NCBI GenBank assembly: GCA_003993805.1
Contig: RSEF01000020.1
Coordinates: forward strand, 6,369,661 to 6,433,660
Source: Himantopus leucocephalus
Taxonomy: Eukaryota; Chordata; Aves; Charadriiformes; Recurvirostridae
DNA length: 64,000 nucleotides
Reading direction: 5' to 3'
Shown: positions 35,412-47,754 of the stretch, piece by piece
Position numbering within the stretch: the first letter of the stretch is position 1
Layout of the letters: each line of letters begins with the position of its first letter
Notes under the pieces: generated by a model
What the model saw: only the letters and a program-made list of their open reading frames with translations
The model's database searches: none
What the model was told of the DNA's origin: nothing
Translations under genes and position numbers: made by a program

Positions 35412-38400
35412 TATAAGTAACTGTGTTTTAAACTTACACGCTTAACTTGTGCTTCATCCAAACAGCTGTTAGTGCTTTATAAAAGGTGATATTCCCCCAT
35501 TTTGTGGAAAGAGAAACTGAGGCACAGCTCAGCTCAGTTATTTGTCCGGTATCACTTGCTGCTGGGAATAGAAAACAGAGTTCAGTCTTACATGATAATC
35601 ATTAGGTAATATTTATTATAAAGGAAATACATTTCTGTCTGGAATATTACTGAATTTTGAGGTCTTAGGAAGAAGTGAAAGTTTTCTAAGTTGGTCAAGG
35701 CAGGTCTTCTTAGGTCTTTTCTTCAGCCCTCTCCGGTATATAAAGTCTAGTTTAAATACAGCAAGGATATTAACTGGAACTTAACCCTGTCTTCCTTTTC
35801 CTCCTTTTTCCTTCTCTTTGAAAATCCTTAGATTTGGTCTTGTTTGTATGAATCCACCCCTTGCACTTGAGGCATTTAGCAGCTGCTCTGCCCTTTTGCT
35901 TTCTTGTTTTGTTCACAGTGTGCTGATTTCTGGTAACTCATTTCCCTGTACTTTCAGTTGCACTGTGCAGTTCAAACACATGGGCATTCTGGGAGCACGT
36001 AGCCTGTGATCTGGGGAGGGGGGTATATACTCAACACCTCCTGAACAGCCCCTGCCTCCTTGCGGTGGTTGCCCATAAGTTCTGTGGTTTCTTTGTTTTA
36101 GCCTGGCAAAGTTCCACTGTGGTGAAATCAGCTCAGCGCTGTGAGCTGGCAGATGGCATGGATGGTCTAAGGCTGGCCTTAGCTTTTGCCTTATTTAGTT
36201 TGTTTGCCGATGGATGAGCACTTTGTCCCCTTTGAACAGCTGACCACTTCAAAATCCAACCACTCTCCAATACCTGATTGCACCAGAAGTCCTGGAAAGT
36301 CCACTGACATTAATGTGCATCTTGAAAGAAAGTTTCAGGAGGTCATTTTGAGCCGGTGGTTTTTTTGCAATTCATGTACGTAGCAGTGAATATGACTCCA
36401 AAGACATCCTAACTCTATCCATATTTGCACAGTAGCTAGTTTGCACAGTGAGTTTTCAGATCTGTTTGTCACCACTACTACACTATAAATGTTTAACAGT
36501 AATGGTAATCATAAAAGCACCATAAAATAGGCTACAAATTACTCTGGCTTGGTCATAGTAATTTTGGGGTTTGCATGTTTGGTTTTTTTTACTTAAAATG
36601 GGAGGTAAAACAGACTAGCCATTGGGTTCACAGCCTGCTGTGCTCACTATGAAAAGAAAAGTGTGCCCATCTCCCCCTCTGAAAGTGGGACTTTTATCTC
36701 CCTAGACACAAATGTATGGCACAAGATCCATTCTAAATGCCACATGAGATTCTGGGAATCCTCTCCCTGGTCCCAGAATACTTTTAGAACTGTTTATCTA
36801 AGCTCTCTAATGGTATGCCAAACCACCAGGTGTTCTGTGTGCCTGGGGCCCCACTTGTTCTGGAAGGCTTCCTTGTTTTTTGTTTGTACAGACAGTTATC
36901 CTGGTCCGGATAGTGGGTTCAGTGTGCTTCTCCCAGGGCTATATGCATACTCCTGCTGACTGAGAGAATCTTTTCATGCTTCCCCCCGACGACCCATGTT
37001 AGGATTACTATGACCACAGTCCACTCCCAAGGGTGATGGACAGGACTGCGTAATGGCTCTTAAGCTGTGTCTGCCTCGATCATCTTAAACGCTACCTGTG
37101 GGCATTTCTTGCTTCTGTACAGCCCATTCCTTCTCAGACACATGGGACCTTAGCTGTGCATTTCTAAACATGTTTCTGTTTAATGTTATGCAGCAGCCAC
37201 CATGTTGTTGTCAAGATGAGCTTATTACAGTGAAAACTGGCTGAAATTCCATGGCCTTGTGTTATGCAGTGGGTCAAACAAGATGTCCATCGCATCCAGA
37301 AACTATAAATAGAAACTGTACAAAAATCAGCAGAGGATGACTAGAGGAGAGGTGGTCATGTGAAACTGCCCAAATTTATGTGCCCGGATTGGGAACTAAA
37401 GGTTAGGTTCCCCATATGGAGAGAAGTAAATTTCTTTTGAATTGCCCTATGGAAGATAATTCCTCCTCTCTTTCCTAAAGTGCTTACAGCAAAAAAACCC
37501 CACCCTAAAGTATACAATAGAAGAGTCCAGTTCTGTCCGCACATCAGCAGTCATTCTTTTTCAGCTCCCAAATGAAACAACCAGCTCTGTGGTGCTCTCT
37601 TTCTCAGATGGTTCTCATACCAAATTGTTACCAGATAGAAACCAGAAGAATTATGAGAGCAGGAAGAACAGATAACACCTCTTTGGGTACCGCATCATGA
37701 CCCTCGTTTTTGTCCTTTAGAAAAACAATTAACTGCTTGATTGTTTTGTGCAGGTGATCATCACAAGTAATAGACCCAAGCTGCTCTCTGGTACATGGGC
37801 TAGGTGGTGGTTTTGATGGCAGTGCTCTGCCTGCTCCTCTGTATTTACACACATGACTAATTTGTGCATTTGCAGAGATTACTCTCCCTTTTCAAACAGA
37901 AAGCAATGACTGGATCGAACCCAAGCATTGTTTAAGAGTGGCCTGTGACTCTGTGGTTTGTTTTCTTGTTTTGTTTGTAAAGGTCAGACATAATATTTTT
38001 TGGAGGTAAAAGTTAACTTGTACTCGAGTTTTTGGAAGTGAAAAAGTTGGTCTTGGTCAAAAGCATGAGATTTCTTTGGTAATTTCCCTCATCAAATACA
38101 TGCTCGAAGTGGAGGTTGATCATGTCTCCCAATGAGGCCACACTGCCGTCCTTTAATATCCCATTCTCTAGAGTCTGCCTGTCTAAATGGAACCACCTGG
38201 ATTTGTGTTTAAATGCAATAAAAATTTCTGTTTCTGACCTGATTTTTCAGGAGTGCCAAATTGCTGTTAACTCCAGTGAGGCATGTTTCATAGTAAGCAC
38301 TTTCCAATACCAGACCCCTGCCTTATCTGGGATACAGGGGAGTCAGGCAGGAGGATTTTGGCTGGAGACTGGAAGGTTAATCTGTGTTGCAGTGTGGATT

Positions 38401-41400
38401 TGGAATTGAGCGGCCTCTCTTTAGGTACCTGGCAAAGTGACAGAAGGAAGAAACTGGTTGTGACTAACAAATCCTTCCTACTTCACTGGGGTGAAAGAGA
38501 CCTTCAGTGGATTATTCTTAGCTGTTTTTTCAAGGGAATAGCCAGTGTGAAATTCTTAGTAAGGGATTGCTTGTTATGGGCAAGTTGAGTCTAAGCGCCA
38601 GCGAAATGTTCTGCAGGGTTTGATACTTCTGTGAGGTCTAGGCTTTCAAGGTTGTTTACTTGGAAATATCGTAGACATTGTACATAAACACTGGTACAAA
38701 TAGGCTTAAGAACTAAACCCCCAGTTTTTACAACTTCTGTATGCTCAGTTACAGCTAAATGATGCAGACAGACATTCAAAATAAGAGTACAATTGTTATT
38801 TAACAGGACATCATATTCATCTGAATATGTTAGATTTTTAAAATGGAAGTATTCAGAGGTACAGAATTGGTTTCAGTGAATGTTTTGTCTTGGAAAAAAA
38901 TAATTAAGAAAATATTTTTGAAACACAATTTTTAATTGATCCACCCCCTCTTCCCCCTTTTTTTTTTCTCAGTTTTCAGGTTGTGAAAATCATGAACATT
39001 TTTTCCAAATGGGCACCAGGGAAAGTTTTTGAAATCTCAAAAATATTCACAGGAAAGGAGAAGCATTTCCTGCTGATCTCAGCTTGGATGCTTGGGGGAG
39101 TATGACATTTTCTGCAAAAATGACAGAAACCAGGTAGGGTTTTCACTGCCTGCCAGGCAGGTTTGAAAACCTGCTTGATTTCCTTGCAGCTCACCCACCC
39201 AGCTCCTAGGGAGCCTGCTGACAGACGGACGGAGAGCTGAAAGCCAGGAACCCATCTCTGTAGATCTTCAAATCTCTGCGCTGTCACCTGTCCTCTTCTG
39301 GAGGACTAATAGGGGTGACCGCTATAGGTCTATGCAGCCCATCACTGGACTATTTCAAGCTAGGTCTTCCAGGCTAATGGATCTCCCATAACCTGCTGGG
39401 ATCTTCAGGATCTCTGGCTCCTGGGCAGCCTGCCAGGCTTGGGCTCTTTAGCAGTCTTTAACACTGACCTCTCCGCGTGAGACCAGCACTCCCAGAGGGC
39501 TCTGAGCTCTGGAGGCTTTGTTGCTGGTCCCCACCTGTTGTCTCCTCCAAGGGTCAGGCAGCCATTTCCCCTGGAGGGCAGGTATGCAGACTCTCCAGCT
39601 GCCCCGTATCATGTTCAGCTTCAATTCAAAGTATGATTTTTTTTCGGGAATGTGAATTTGTCCACTAATTCATGGCGATTTCACTGAAGTAACTTTGGAA
39701 ATTGAAATGAGGCCAGTTGAGGAATATTCTTTAGGGTGTAACTAGGAGTGTTCTGTGAGAAATATTCATCCTTTTGGAAGTTACAGATAAATAGAGTCCT
39801 GGACCACTCTGGGAACTGATCCTTCCATCTTTGAACACCTTCTGCCCTAAGCAACGGAGTTGAGTCAAAGCTGATGTGGGTCAGACTCGCAATATTCATG
39901 TTGGCTGGTTTGCGTGGAATACATCATCAGTAAAAAATGTTGAGATAAAGAAACTTGGTCCTAGGGCAGTGTAAACCATTGATTTCAGACATGAAATCTT
40001 AAATTTGAGAAAGTTATCTGATGGAGAGCCTGGTAGGTCAGGGTGTTTTTCAGTCTTTGTTACACCTGTTTTGGTCAACAGAACTACACACTACATTGCC
40101 ATGAAGCTCATCAGCTTTCAGCCAGCTGAAGGTCCCTTTTTGGGTGAGCAGACTCTGACAGAGGCTTTGCCACATGCTCAGAATTGTGTTTGGGGCCACA
40201 CTAGCTCATTTTGTCCAAGCAGTTTCATTAGCTACTGAAATGGGCTAGGGTGAAGGGATACAATTTCCATATAGCTCTACCAGTGAATCACCGAGACCCT
40301 GTGGAATATGGCTTGCATTCAAAAGGTTGGCAACATTTAACCTCACAGAGCTCTCAGGCACAGGGACCTGAGTGCTTTAGCCTTTACTAAACAAATACTT
40401 TTAATGACTGGAGCCTTAACAGGAAAGTCCAGTGGGGGCTGTTGAACTCTGGAATTCGCTGCAGGGGGGCACAGGAGAGATTAGAGGCCATGGCTAATCA
40501 AAGAAAATCTGCTTTACATTGTACTGCTGCTTGCACAGCCCCCAATTCATATCTGCGACTCCCTTCTGCCTTAGAGGGAGCTGCATGTGCAGACTGACCC
40601 TTTCTTTGCTGAACTTCCCTATCAAGATCTTCCAGGAAAACCTCTGGTTCTCAGGCTGTGAATTCATGTCAGTTTTTCAGTGATCACTTCTCTCCCTGCA
40701 GCTAGTTGTCCCAGTTCTTGCACTGCCCCTGTTTTGAATCAGCACACCTTTTTCCATGGTTATGGGGTAAACTGAACTGTCAGCTGAAAGGAATTTTTCA
40801 GCTGTTCTGGTCGACTGCGCAGCTGCGCAAACAGCTGTGCCAGCAGCATGGTGCGTGTGGAGGGCGGGGGTTGCCTGTGCCACTGAATGTGAAACCACAG
40901 CCTCCATCGTTACAACTGAAAAAATGCTGTGATGCCAACAAACCGCTAACGGCAAAGGCATCGGCTAGTTCTTCATTTTTCTTGCAGGTAGTGGAAGATA
41001 AAGATGGGCCTTCAGATCCTGTAGAGCCAGTAGCTCTTCAACCCAGTAGGTCCAGATATTTAAAATAAGAAGCCTCCAAACTGAAGTGTAGGTGATCAGC
41101 TAATTTGTTCCAAGGTTTTTATTCCAACCCAGCTCTCGTTAGGGTCTCATGTTAACATTATGGGCCTTGGAGGCCTTGGATCTGTGCGTGATCACAGCAG
41201 ATAGAACTGTGGAAATGTAAAACATCACTGCCCACACGCTGTTTGTTCCCACATTGCTGCCAAAGCTCATGCATCTGGAACTCAGCTGGCAGGACTGATC
41301 GTGGCTTTGCTGCACATCACTTGGGCAAAGTCAGCTGCCTTACCTTAAGCTGTTTGCGATAGTTGGAGGCAACCTGGATGACTTTGTACTGGAGCAGATG

Positions 41401-43076
41401 AGACAAATGCACACTGTTCTGCTAACTCATCTTCCCTTAAAGCACTGTGGAGCAATACCTTTCAGAAACAAAGTGGTAAGATGTAGCCACAGTGAAGTAA
41501 TATCTCAAATAGCTTCCTCTGTTTCTGCAGTGTTTCTCTAACCATGTTCATAAACAGGTTTGAAAACGCTTAACCTTGTGCTGTGCACCCACATTGATCC
41601 CCCTTAACTCGTCATTGCTCCTGTGTTGATGGGCCCAGGTTGATGGGCACCAGAGCACAGCTATGCACCAAACTATCTTTTGGCCGCATCTACATCCCAG
41701 TTGGAACACATCTTTTAAAAGGCAGCCTTTTGCAGTTTCATACTTCAACTACCAACTAAATTCCTTATCAGTGTGATTCTATCAACAGGAAACTGGTAAG
41801 AAAAAGAGAAGTACCCAACCCATACACCACGATGTTATCTAATCTCTATCCAATCTGCTTTCTGCTTGAGACACATGCAACAGACTGCAGTAACTGTATG
41901 TCAGAAGGTCAAAGAATAAAGGCAGGGACAACAGTGCAAATAACCAGTTGGGACTCAAAGAATCCAAAGTTAAAGCAGATTTTTAAAGCTGCTTAGTAAT
42001 CAAAATATCTCACTGTGCAAATCAGCCTTTTTCTTGTGGTCATAGGTCCTCTGTTTTGTGCTCATTGGAATGTTTGTCACTGTACCAGAGATGTGACAAG
42101 AGTATTATGAGCAAGAAAGATGGACATAGGGTTTTGCCTTAAACCATGTACCTGTACTTTGCAGATGTGGAAGAAAGTGGTTTCACTTAGTGTAAAAGAG
42201 ACTTTTTTGGAGTGCAAAAGTCAGTTCCTGATAGTGTTCAGCTATTACAGTTGTGTGGGGATATAAGACTTAGCTGAAAGCTCTTATGAAAAAAAAGAGA
42301 TAAAGTGATATGTAGGTTTACAGTTGCCACAAATTGGGAATTGTTAATGTTTCTAAGTACAGTAGACTGCTCTTGGCACCTGGAAGATGCTATAGAACCA
42401 CCTTGACTAGAAAAGGTTCTGGTGGTTGTTTTCAGTTGAGGTTGTGCTCACCAGAGACTGCAGGCCAGCTACAACAGTTGAAACAAGGCCCTTATGTCAT
42501 ATGCAGTGCTGGCAAAAAGGAAAACTCAAAGAGTAGATAATCTCCCTCTCCTGCCCTCCAGAAAGAGGTGCAATAAGACTAACAGAATCCACGCCAAGGC
42601 GACTTTGACCAGCTGAAACAGATGGCACAACAATCTTGTCATCCCTTCCCACCGACCCCAGGGTTGCCTAAAACCTCTGCAATCCAATTACTGGTTTTAA
42701 TCGGATTGTGTTATTGCACTAAGTATACAATTTAAAGACTATACAGGTATGGTTAGCTGGAATATACGTGGGGCTTGCAGACGATTAAATACATTAATGA
42801 AAGTGCACATGGGTGCGTGTCAACAATCCATTTACAAGGCGAGTGAGCAGCAGTCAAAGTGGGAAGACTGAGGATAAGAATTGAGAGTCAAACAGTTTCT
42901 TAGCATTTTCTTTCCTTGATTATGGAATTAACTAATTCCTGGGTCTGGGACCCTGTTCTTGGAACTGGTAGGGAACATCCTGATAACAAAAGAGGCCAAG
43001 GCCAAATGTGACTCAGCTGGGTCATGCACATAATCCTGCTGCACTTAAGGTGTGAGTAAAGGAAGTGGGAATAGGA
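35412..43076. other. Noncoding stretch, no gene recognised
   Basis: No recognisable coding gene. A MIR fossil lies at its left end. The 38.88-39.07 kb part has A/T-rich strings with AAATCTCAAAAATATTCACA that resemble an old interspersed repeat, not named. A splice-acceptor-like site at 40.987 kb is followed by a 26-codon open segment, treated as a finding. The segment 42.66-42.86 kb contains AT-rich homeodomain-type sites. The right end meets the target duplication of the solo LTR. Confidence 0.65.
35483..35592 (-). repeat. MIR-type SINE, reverse orientation
   Basis: GTGCTTTATAAAAGG, then CCCCCATTTTGTGGAAAGAG, AAACTGAGGCACAG, and TTGTCCGGTATCACTTGC followed by GGGAATAGAAAACAGAG reproduces the order of a reverse-complemented MIR, including the AAACTGAGGCACAG hallmark of its CORE-flanking part. 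It is diverged and old; ends are approximate. Confidence 0.68.
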
Positions 43077-43081
43077 AGTGT
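43077..43081. repeat. Left target-site duplication AGTGT
   Basis: AGTGT immediately precedes the LTR terminal TGTC and is repeated exactly at 43665-43669 just after the LTR end. A 5-bp duplication is made by retroviral-type integrases of some classes. Confidence 0.88.
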
Positions 43082-43357
43082 TGTCCTGGTTTGAGGTTAA
43101 ACAGGACCAATTTTGTTCAGTAACTTTGCTTCTTAGCTGGGCCTCTTCTAACTACTGAAATTAAGAGCATATTGCTGCATAACAGCATAATCACTGCCCC
43201 ACCTCCTGCAGACTTTTTTCATGCTCTTCGGTGGTACAATCATATTAAGTCGGAAGCGGAAAAGCATAGAGGGATCCCACCTGCAGGGAGGAGTGGACAG
43301 GACAGGTGACCCCAAACTGACCAACAGGGTATTCCATCCCATCTGCCTCATTCTCAG

Positions 43358-43364
43358 TATAAAA
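43358..43364 (+). promoter_or_regulatory. TATA box of the solo LTR
   Basis: TATAAAA lies about 276 bases into the LTR, a usual U3 location. Transcription would be expected to start roughly 25-30 bases downstream, near 43390. Whether this promoter is still active is unknown. Confidence 0.65.
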
Positions 43365-43517
43365 GCTGAGGGATAGGCCAAATCGGTTACTGGGGACGTG
43401 GGGGACCCCAGCCTGGGACTTCCTCAGTGCCAGCGGGTGTCGTGATTGTCATCCTGGGAGCTTGATATGGGTTTGTATATATTTCATTATTTCCTTTTAT
43501 TTTATTATTAATATTTC

Positions 43518-43523
43518 ATTAAA
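43518..43523 (+). terminator. Poly(A) signal of the solo LTR
   Basis: ATTAAA occurs about 155 bases downstream of the TATA box within an AT-rich part, followed by TC-rich sequence. It is the variant polyadenylation hexamer. It could end transcripts that enter the LTR from the left. Confidence 0.5.
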
Positions 43524-43664
43524 GTAGTTTAGTTCCTTCTAAACTCTTAAGTTTCTTTTTTCCTCCTCTGCCTCTCTCTTTGAAGAGGGGTAGAGGGGAG
43601 CATCTGTCAGTCCCATCTGGGGTCCCCCACATCCTCAGCAGCCGATTTGGCCTAAATCATGACA

Positions 43665-43669
43665 AGTGT
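43665..43669. repeat. Right target-site duplication AGTGT
   Basis: Exact repeat of 43077-43081, directly after the LTR terminal CA. The two flanks would join perfectly in an allele without the insertion. Confidence 0.88.
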
Positions 43670-43836
43670 ATAAAGACCTGGGAAGTTTTTATTCAGGAAA
43701 AGTAATAATTGGGAAAATTTCCGTAACTGGTCTAGGGGGTTTAGCAGACTTCACTAGGAAAATCTGTTATTGCAAAAGCAGCAATCACACACTCTGAAGG
43801 ACTTTAACCCACCTGTCTCTACCTGGAAAGGCTGAA

Positions 43837-43857
43837 TTTATTTTATTTTATTTTTTT
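43837..43857. repeat. (TTTTA)n short tandem repeat
   Basis: Three TTTTA-type units end in a run of seven T. Short and imperfect. Confidence 0.85.
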
Positions 43858-45214
43858 CTGTCTGAGAGACTTCTTAGTATGCTATTTGTAAGCAAGTAGT
43901 TATTTCAGTAAAATATGCTGTTGATATCTGTTTTAGAAGAAGAGATCTTAAACATTAAAGATTGGTCTGGTGCAGAGGTTAGAAGATGCTGCACAGTACA
44001 TCATCACGGTGCCGCTGATTTCAACCCTGCCAGTATCACAGTCACAGTATGAGTACACAACGGAAATCACTTCTTACTTAGTTTGTCTGCTGTTCTCAGT
44101 GAAGAAGAATTGTGTACACAGAAAATTGGTGTTTTTCATTTTTACATTAAGTCTATGAGCTGAACTCATGTGATGATGGACTTTAAGCAGTCCTCATATT
44201 GTTTGGTTAGCAGACCATCTGGGAATCTTTGGTATAGCAGATACGAGCCAAGGTACTGTGGTTGAAAACTTGACTGTATTAGATCACGAATGGAATTCCA
44301 ACTTGTTGCTGAGTTGAGGAATAAAAATGAAATGTGTGTATCTTAGAAGATGCAGCAAATAAAGATGATTTAGCCTGCAAACGCACTGCTGCTCCATATG
44401 CAGTGAATGGAGCTGGCACTGGGGATTTGGGTATTCCTGCCTTCTTGATCACTGATGTCTGAATGAACTTGAACGAATCACGCTGACTTTTTTCGGTCAC
44501 CTTGTTTCTGACTGCAAATGGAGATGATGCGCCTTTGAGAAGTTCTATAAGCTCTGCAGGAACAAGAGTATAGGCGTTCTAGGGGTGTGTGATGTATATG
44601 ATCCCAGAATGGATGTTAGAGCAAGTTTATTGGAGTGAAAACGTTAACTTTTAGCTTGAAATATATGTGTCTTTCTAGAATTTTGGCCTTTTGTTTTGTC
44701 TTACTGTTTCTTTAATTGCATAATTGTTTTCCCATTTCTCTCTCTTTTTTTTTTTTAATCAAAACCCCCACAGGCTGTTTGCAGAAATGCCCTGAGTCTA
44801 TGCTGGATAGACTTAGGTTTTGCAATCACTGAAACCTATGAAAATTGTCTTGTTGTCTTTTGCTGTGTTTGACAGGCAACGATCAACCTGTGTTACTGGT
44901 GTCACCTCCTTGGCCTGGCTAGCTGTGTACTCACTTCCCTTCAAGTGGTTAAGTTAGTGGTTGTTTTGTGTCTATAATTTAGCTATGGGAAACAGATCTT
45001 CCTAGCAATGTGGTACTAGAAAAATCCCTAGAACTATTTCAGGTTTTTTCTTCCCACTCAGTATTACGAAACATTCATGATAAATTACTGAATGCTAGCA
45101 AATGCTGTGTTATGATCATGTGTGCACAACAATACCAATATATGCTTTTTATAGCATATAGTCTATAACAAGAGCATATAAGAGAACCGCCTGCTGTGGG
45201 TGACACAGCGGGGT

Positions 45215-45240
45215 GGCACCTTGCTCTGGCACCTTGCTCT
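45215..45240. repeat. 13-bp exact tandem duplication
   Basis: GGCACCTTGCTCT occurs at 45215-45227 and again directly at 45228-45240 without change. Confidence 0.95.
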
Positions 45241-46727
45241 TCCCATTTACTGTGATAGTTTCTGCTCATTCAGCCCACTACTTTAGCTAAAGGAACACCT
45301 AGAAAACATGAAAAGGGAGGAAAGGAATTTAAAAAGGGATTATTTGTATCACTTTAACTTAAAAGTTATACAGCTAAAGCAAGGATAACTCTCATTACAC
45401 TTGTGTAAAGGTGCCTTTATGAGTGTAACTTACCATGGCAAGTTAATTTAGGCCTGGTGTTTGCAGAGCACCTGCTCTAATTCAGCAGTGTTTATAGGTC
45501 TGGATATGAGTCTTTATGTAGAGATAGTTGTATGGGTGTGAAAATAGAAAGTTAAATGGTTATACTAAAATAACCCGTACAGCTAATGGTATCAGCACCA
45601 GCTCTTTCAGAGTAAGGGGTAGGATTATATCCATGTCTTGGAGGTCGAAAAGAGGAGAAGAGGAAAAGTGATACCATTGCAGGGGTTAGCTGAAGCGTTT
45701 CAACTTCTTTGTGTAGATAAAGCCTTTTTAACTAACACAGTATTCTGTGTGTAACACATCCTTCCTTATTCTTACTTCTTGCTCTGTACAGCTTGGATAG
45801 ACTCCCACCAGTCAGAGCAGCACGGTTTCACAGAAACGGTCTGCTGGTCTTGAGAATCAGCAGAGTCAGAGCTGGTCCTGGGAAGCTTCCATTTCCTAAA
45901 CCATCCCCTGAGACTCAGGGCCAGCTGAGGTGAAGAGAAAGTTGGAGAAAATTAGGTGCTAAACTATCACATTCCAGCTTAAAGTAGGTCTTTCTGAAGT
46001 TAGCTTTGACTGAGGTTAGGTCCTTCTCCAGAAGCTCTCCAAGCTGTGCCGTTACCCAGAGCCCATGTCACAGGTAACTTAGAAACATGGACCTCCTCAA
46101 AGCAGCCTCCCGGAGAGAGACGCGTTGGGATGGTCTGAGCCTCAGCAAAAAGCAGTAGTTATATAAACAAAGCATCCTGTCCCCTGCATTTGAGAGAGAG
46201 TATTTATGAAAGGAATGCGCCAAAACCCACAAGAGGTGAAGGGACATGTAGAGCCGCCTACACCCTCCATATTCCTTACACACTCAGTCACTGCAAAAAC
46301 AAACAAACAAGACAGGACTGGCTTTGCCAAGATGGTTCGAGAGACTGACTCAAGGAAGCCCAGTGTCACAGCTGTAAACAAAAGTGAATATGCATTATTT
46401 GGAAAATGAAACAGATTGATACGAAGAGCTGTGTGCAAATAAAGGATTAGGAGAAGGGAGGAGTGGCGGCAGGGCATGTTCATGTCACCACTGAAAAGTG
46501 CATAATGGGGTAAGTGAGACTGTGTTTGTCTGGGCTCAAGCCTGTGCTGACGTATGTGTCTAACTGAGTGGGGCTGCCTGCACACAGATATCCACCCTCT
46601 CTGAAGGGAAGGACCGCAGGACAGGCCTTGTCATTTCAGCTGTGGGGGACAACTCCTGGTCTTGTAATTATTTTTTTTTTTTTGAGTGAGGCTCAGCCAT
46701 AGGCTGGTGGTGCTGCCTTGAGCAAGT

Positions 46728-47018
46728 CATGGGTGTGTACCTGTATCCATGTAAGCACATATGTGTGAGTGCCCATGTGCGTTTCTGAGAATGCTGCATG
46801 TCTAAGCTTGCATGCAAGTGTGTTTATACAGGTGCGTGCATAAACATGTGTGATGCATATGTTTGTGTGCATACACTCTGAATAAATACGGGTGTATCTG
46901 TACGTTTATGTGTGACTTTGTAAGTCAGTGTTTGGTGGAAGTTGTGTTACACGTGTGAGTATGCAGGAAGCTGGTTGTGTGTATATGCGCTTCCCGCATG
47001 TATATAGGTGCTTGCCCA
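46728..47018. repeat. Degenerate TG-rich (purine-pyrimidine alternating) tract
   Basis: Nearly 300 bases are dominated by broken TG/CA steps such as ATGTGTGAGTGCCCATGTGC, AAGTGTGTTTATACAGGTGC and GTGTGTATATGCGC. It looks like an old expanded TG microsatellite that has accumulated many substitutions. Alternating purine-pyrimidine tracts can adopt Z-DNA and can be unstable. No coding function is seen. Confidence 0.7.
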
Positions 47019-47724
47019 TCTGTGGGAGGAGCTTTTCCATAACAGGGAATGCAGGATAACTACAGTTCTCGAATGCAACAGTGAGTTTTTGCCACACTTG
47101 CTTTATTACCTTACCTGCATTTACGTCAAACTTTTTGCAAAAGTGGAAGGTGTCAGTTTTGATTCCACCCACACTGGGATTCTTTAATCTGCTCTGAATG
47201 CAACATGGCCTTTGGATACAGTTATACCTCAGGTGTTAAGATAAGGCTGTATCTTTTCTGCATCACTTATGATCAGTTTATTAAATTATATTGGCTTAAA
47301 CATAGAGGTCCAGTAGCAGCCCAGGAGCTGAAAGCAACTGGGAGGTCCCTAGCATTGGACAAGCAGACATTTGGCCAGAGTGCCTCTTAATCTCATCTGT
47401 GACAAATAGGATGTATATATGGAAAGATCTCAGACTCACTGGGCATAGCAGTTACAGTGATTGAGCGCTGAAGAGGCTTTATAGGGATATTTGAAGTTAT
47501 GATTTTAAACAGGCCTGTAATTCACCTAGCCTGTCTTAGTGATAGAACTCATTGCCTAACTGGGATGCTTAAATTTATTTCCCCCCCTTGTTGTTGTTGT
47601 CATTTCCCCTTTTACGTATCTGGTTGTTTTAACGTCTCTAAGAATCTCATATTACAACATGTAATTTTCAAAGAAAAACACTTCTCTGTGCCTAGCAAAA
47701 CTGTTCTTCCCTTCAGACAATACT

Positions 47725-47754
47725 CTGTGTGTGTGTATAGATGTATGTGTGTTT
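47725..47754. repeat. Short (TG)n tract
   Basis: TGTGTGTGTG followed by TATAGATGTATGTGTGTTT, an interrupted dinucleotide repeat. Confidence 0.85.

Larger units (their letters stand above)
43082..43664 (+). mobile_element. Solo LTR of an endogenous retrovirus
   Basis: The element starts TGTCCTGGTTT and ends AAATCATGACA; these termini are imperfect inverted repeats with the TG...CA ends of retroviral LTRs. It is flanked by identical 5-bp direct repeats (AGTGT), showing a complete insertion. A TATA box at 43358-43364 and an ATTAAA signal at 43518-43523 lie in the order U3-R-U5 for plus orientation. No internal retroviral genes, primer-binding site or second LTR are present, so it is a solo LTR left by recombination between two LTRs. 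A 5-bp duplication fits ERVL-like (class III) or alpharetrovirus-type integration; the TGTCCTGGTTT start recalls LTRs common in birds. The family name needs a library search. It is not expected to make any protein. Confidence 0.88.

Noticed and set aside
46142..46585. Minus-strand open frame of about 147 codons
   Set aside because: No recognisable domain, no codon bias or splice support, and length is within chance for 64 kb searched in six frames.
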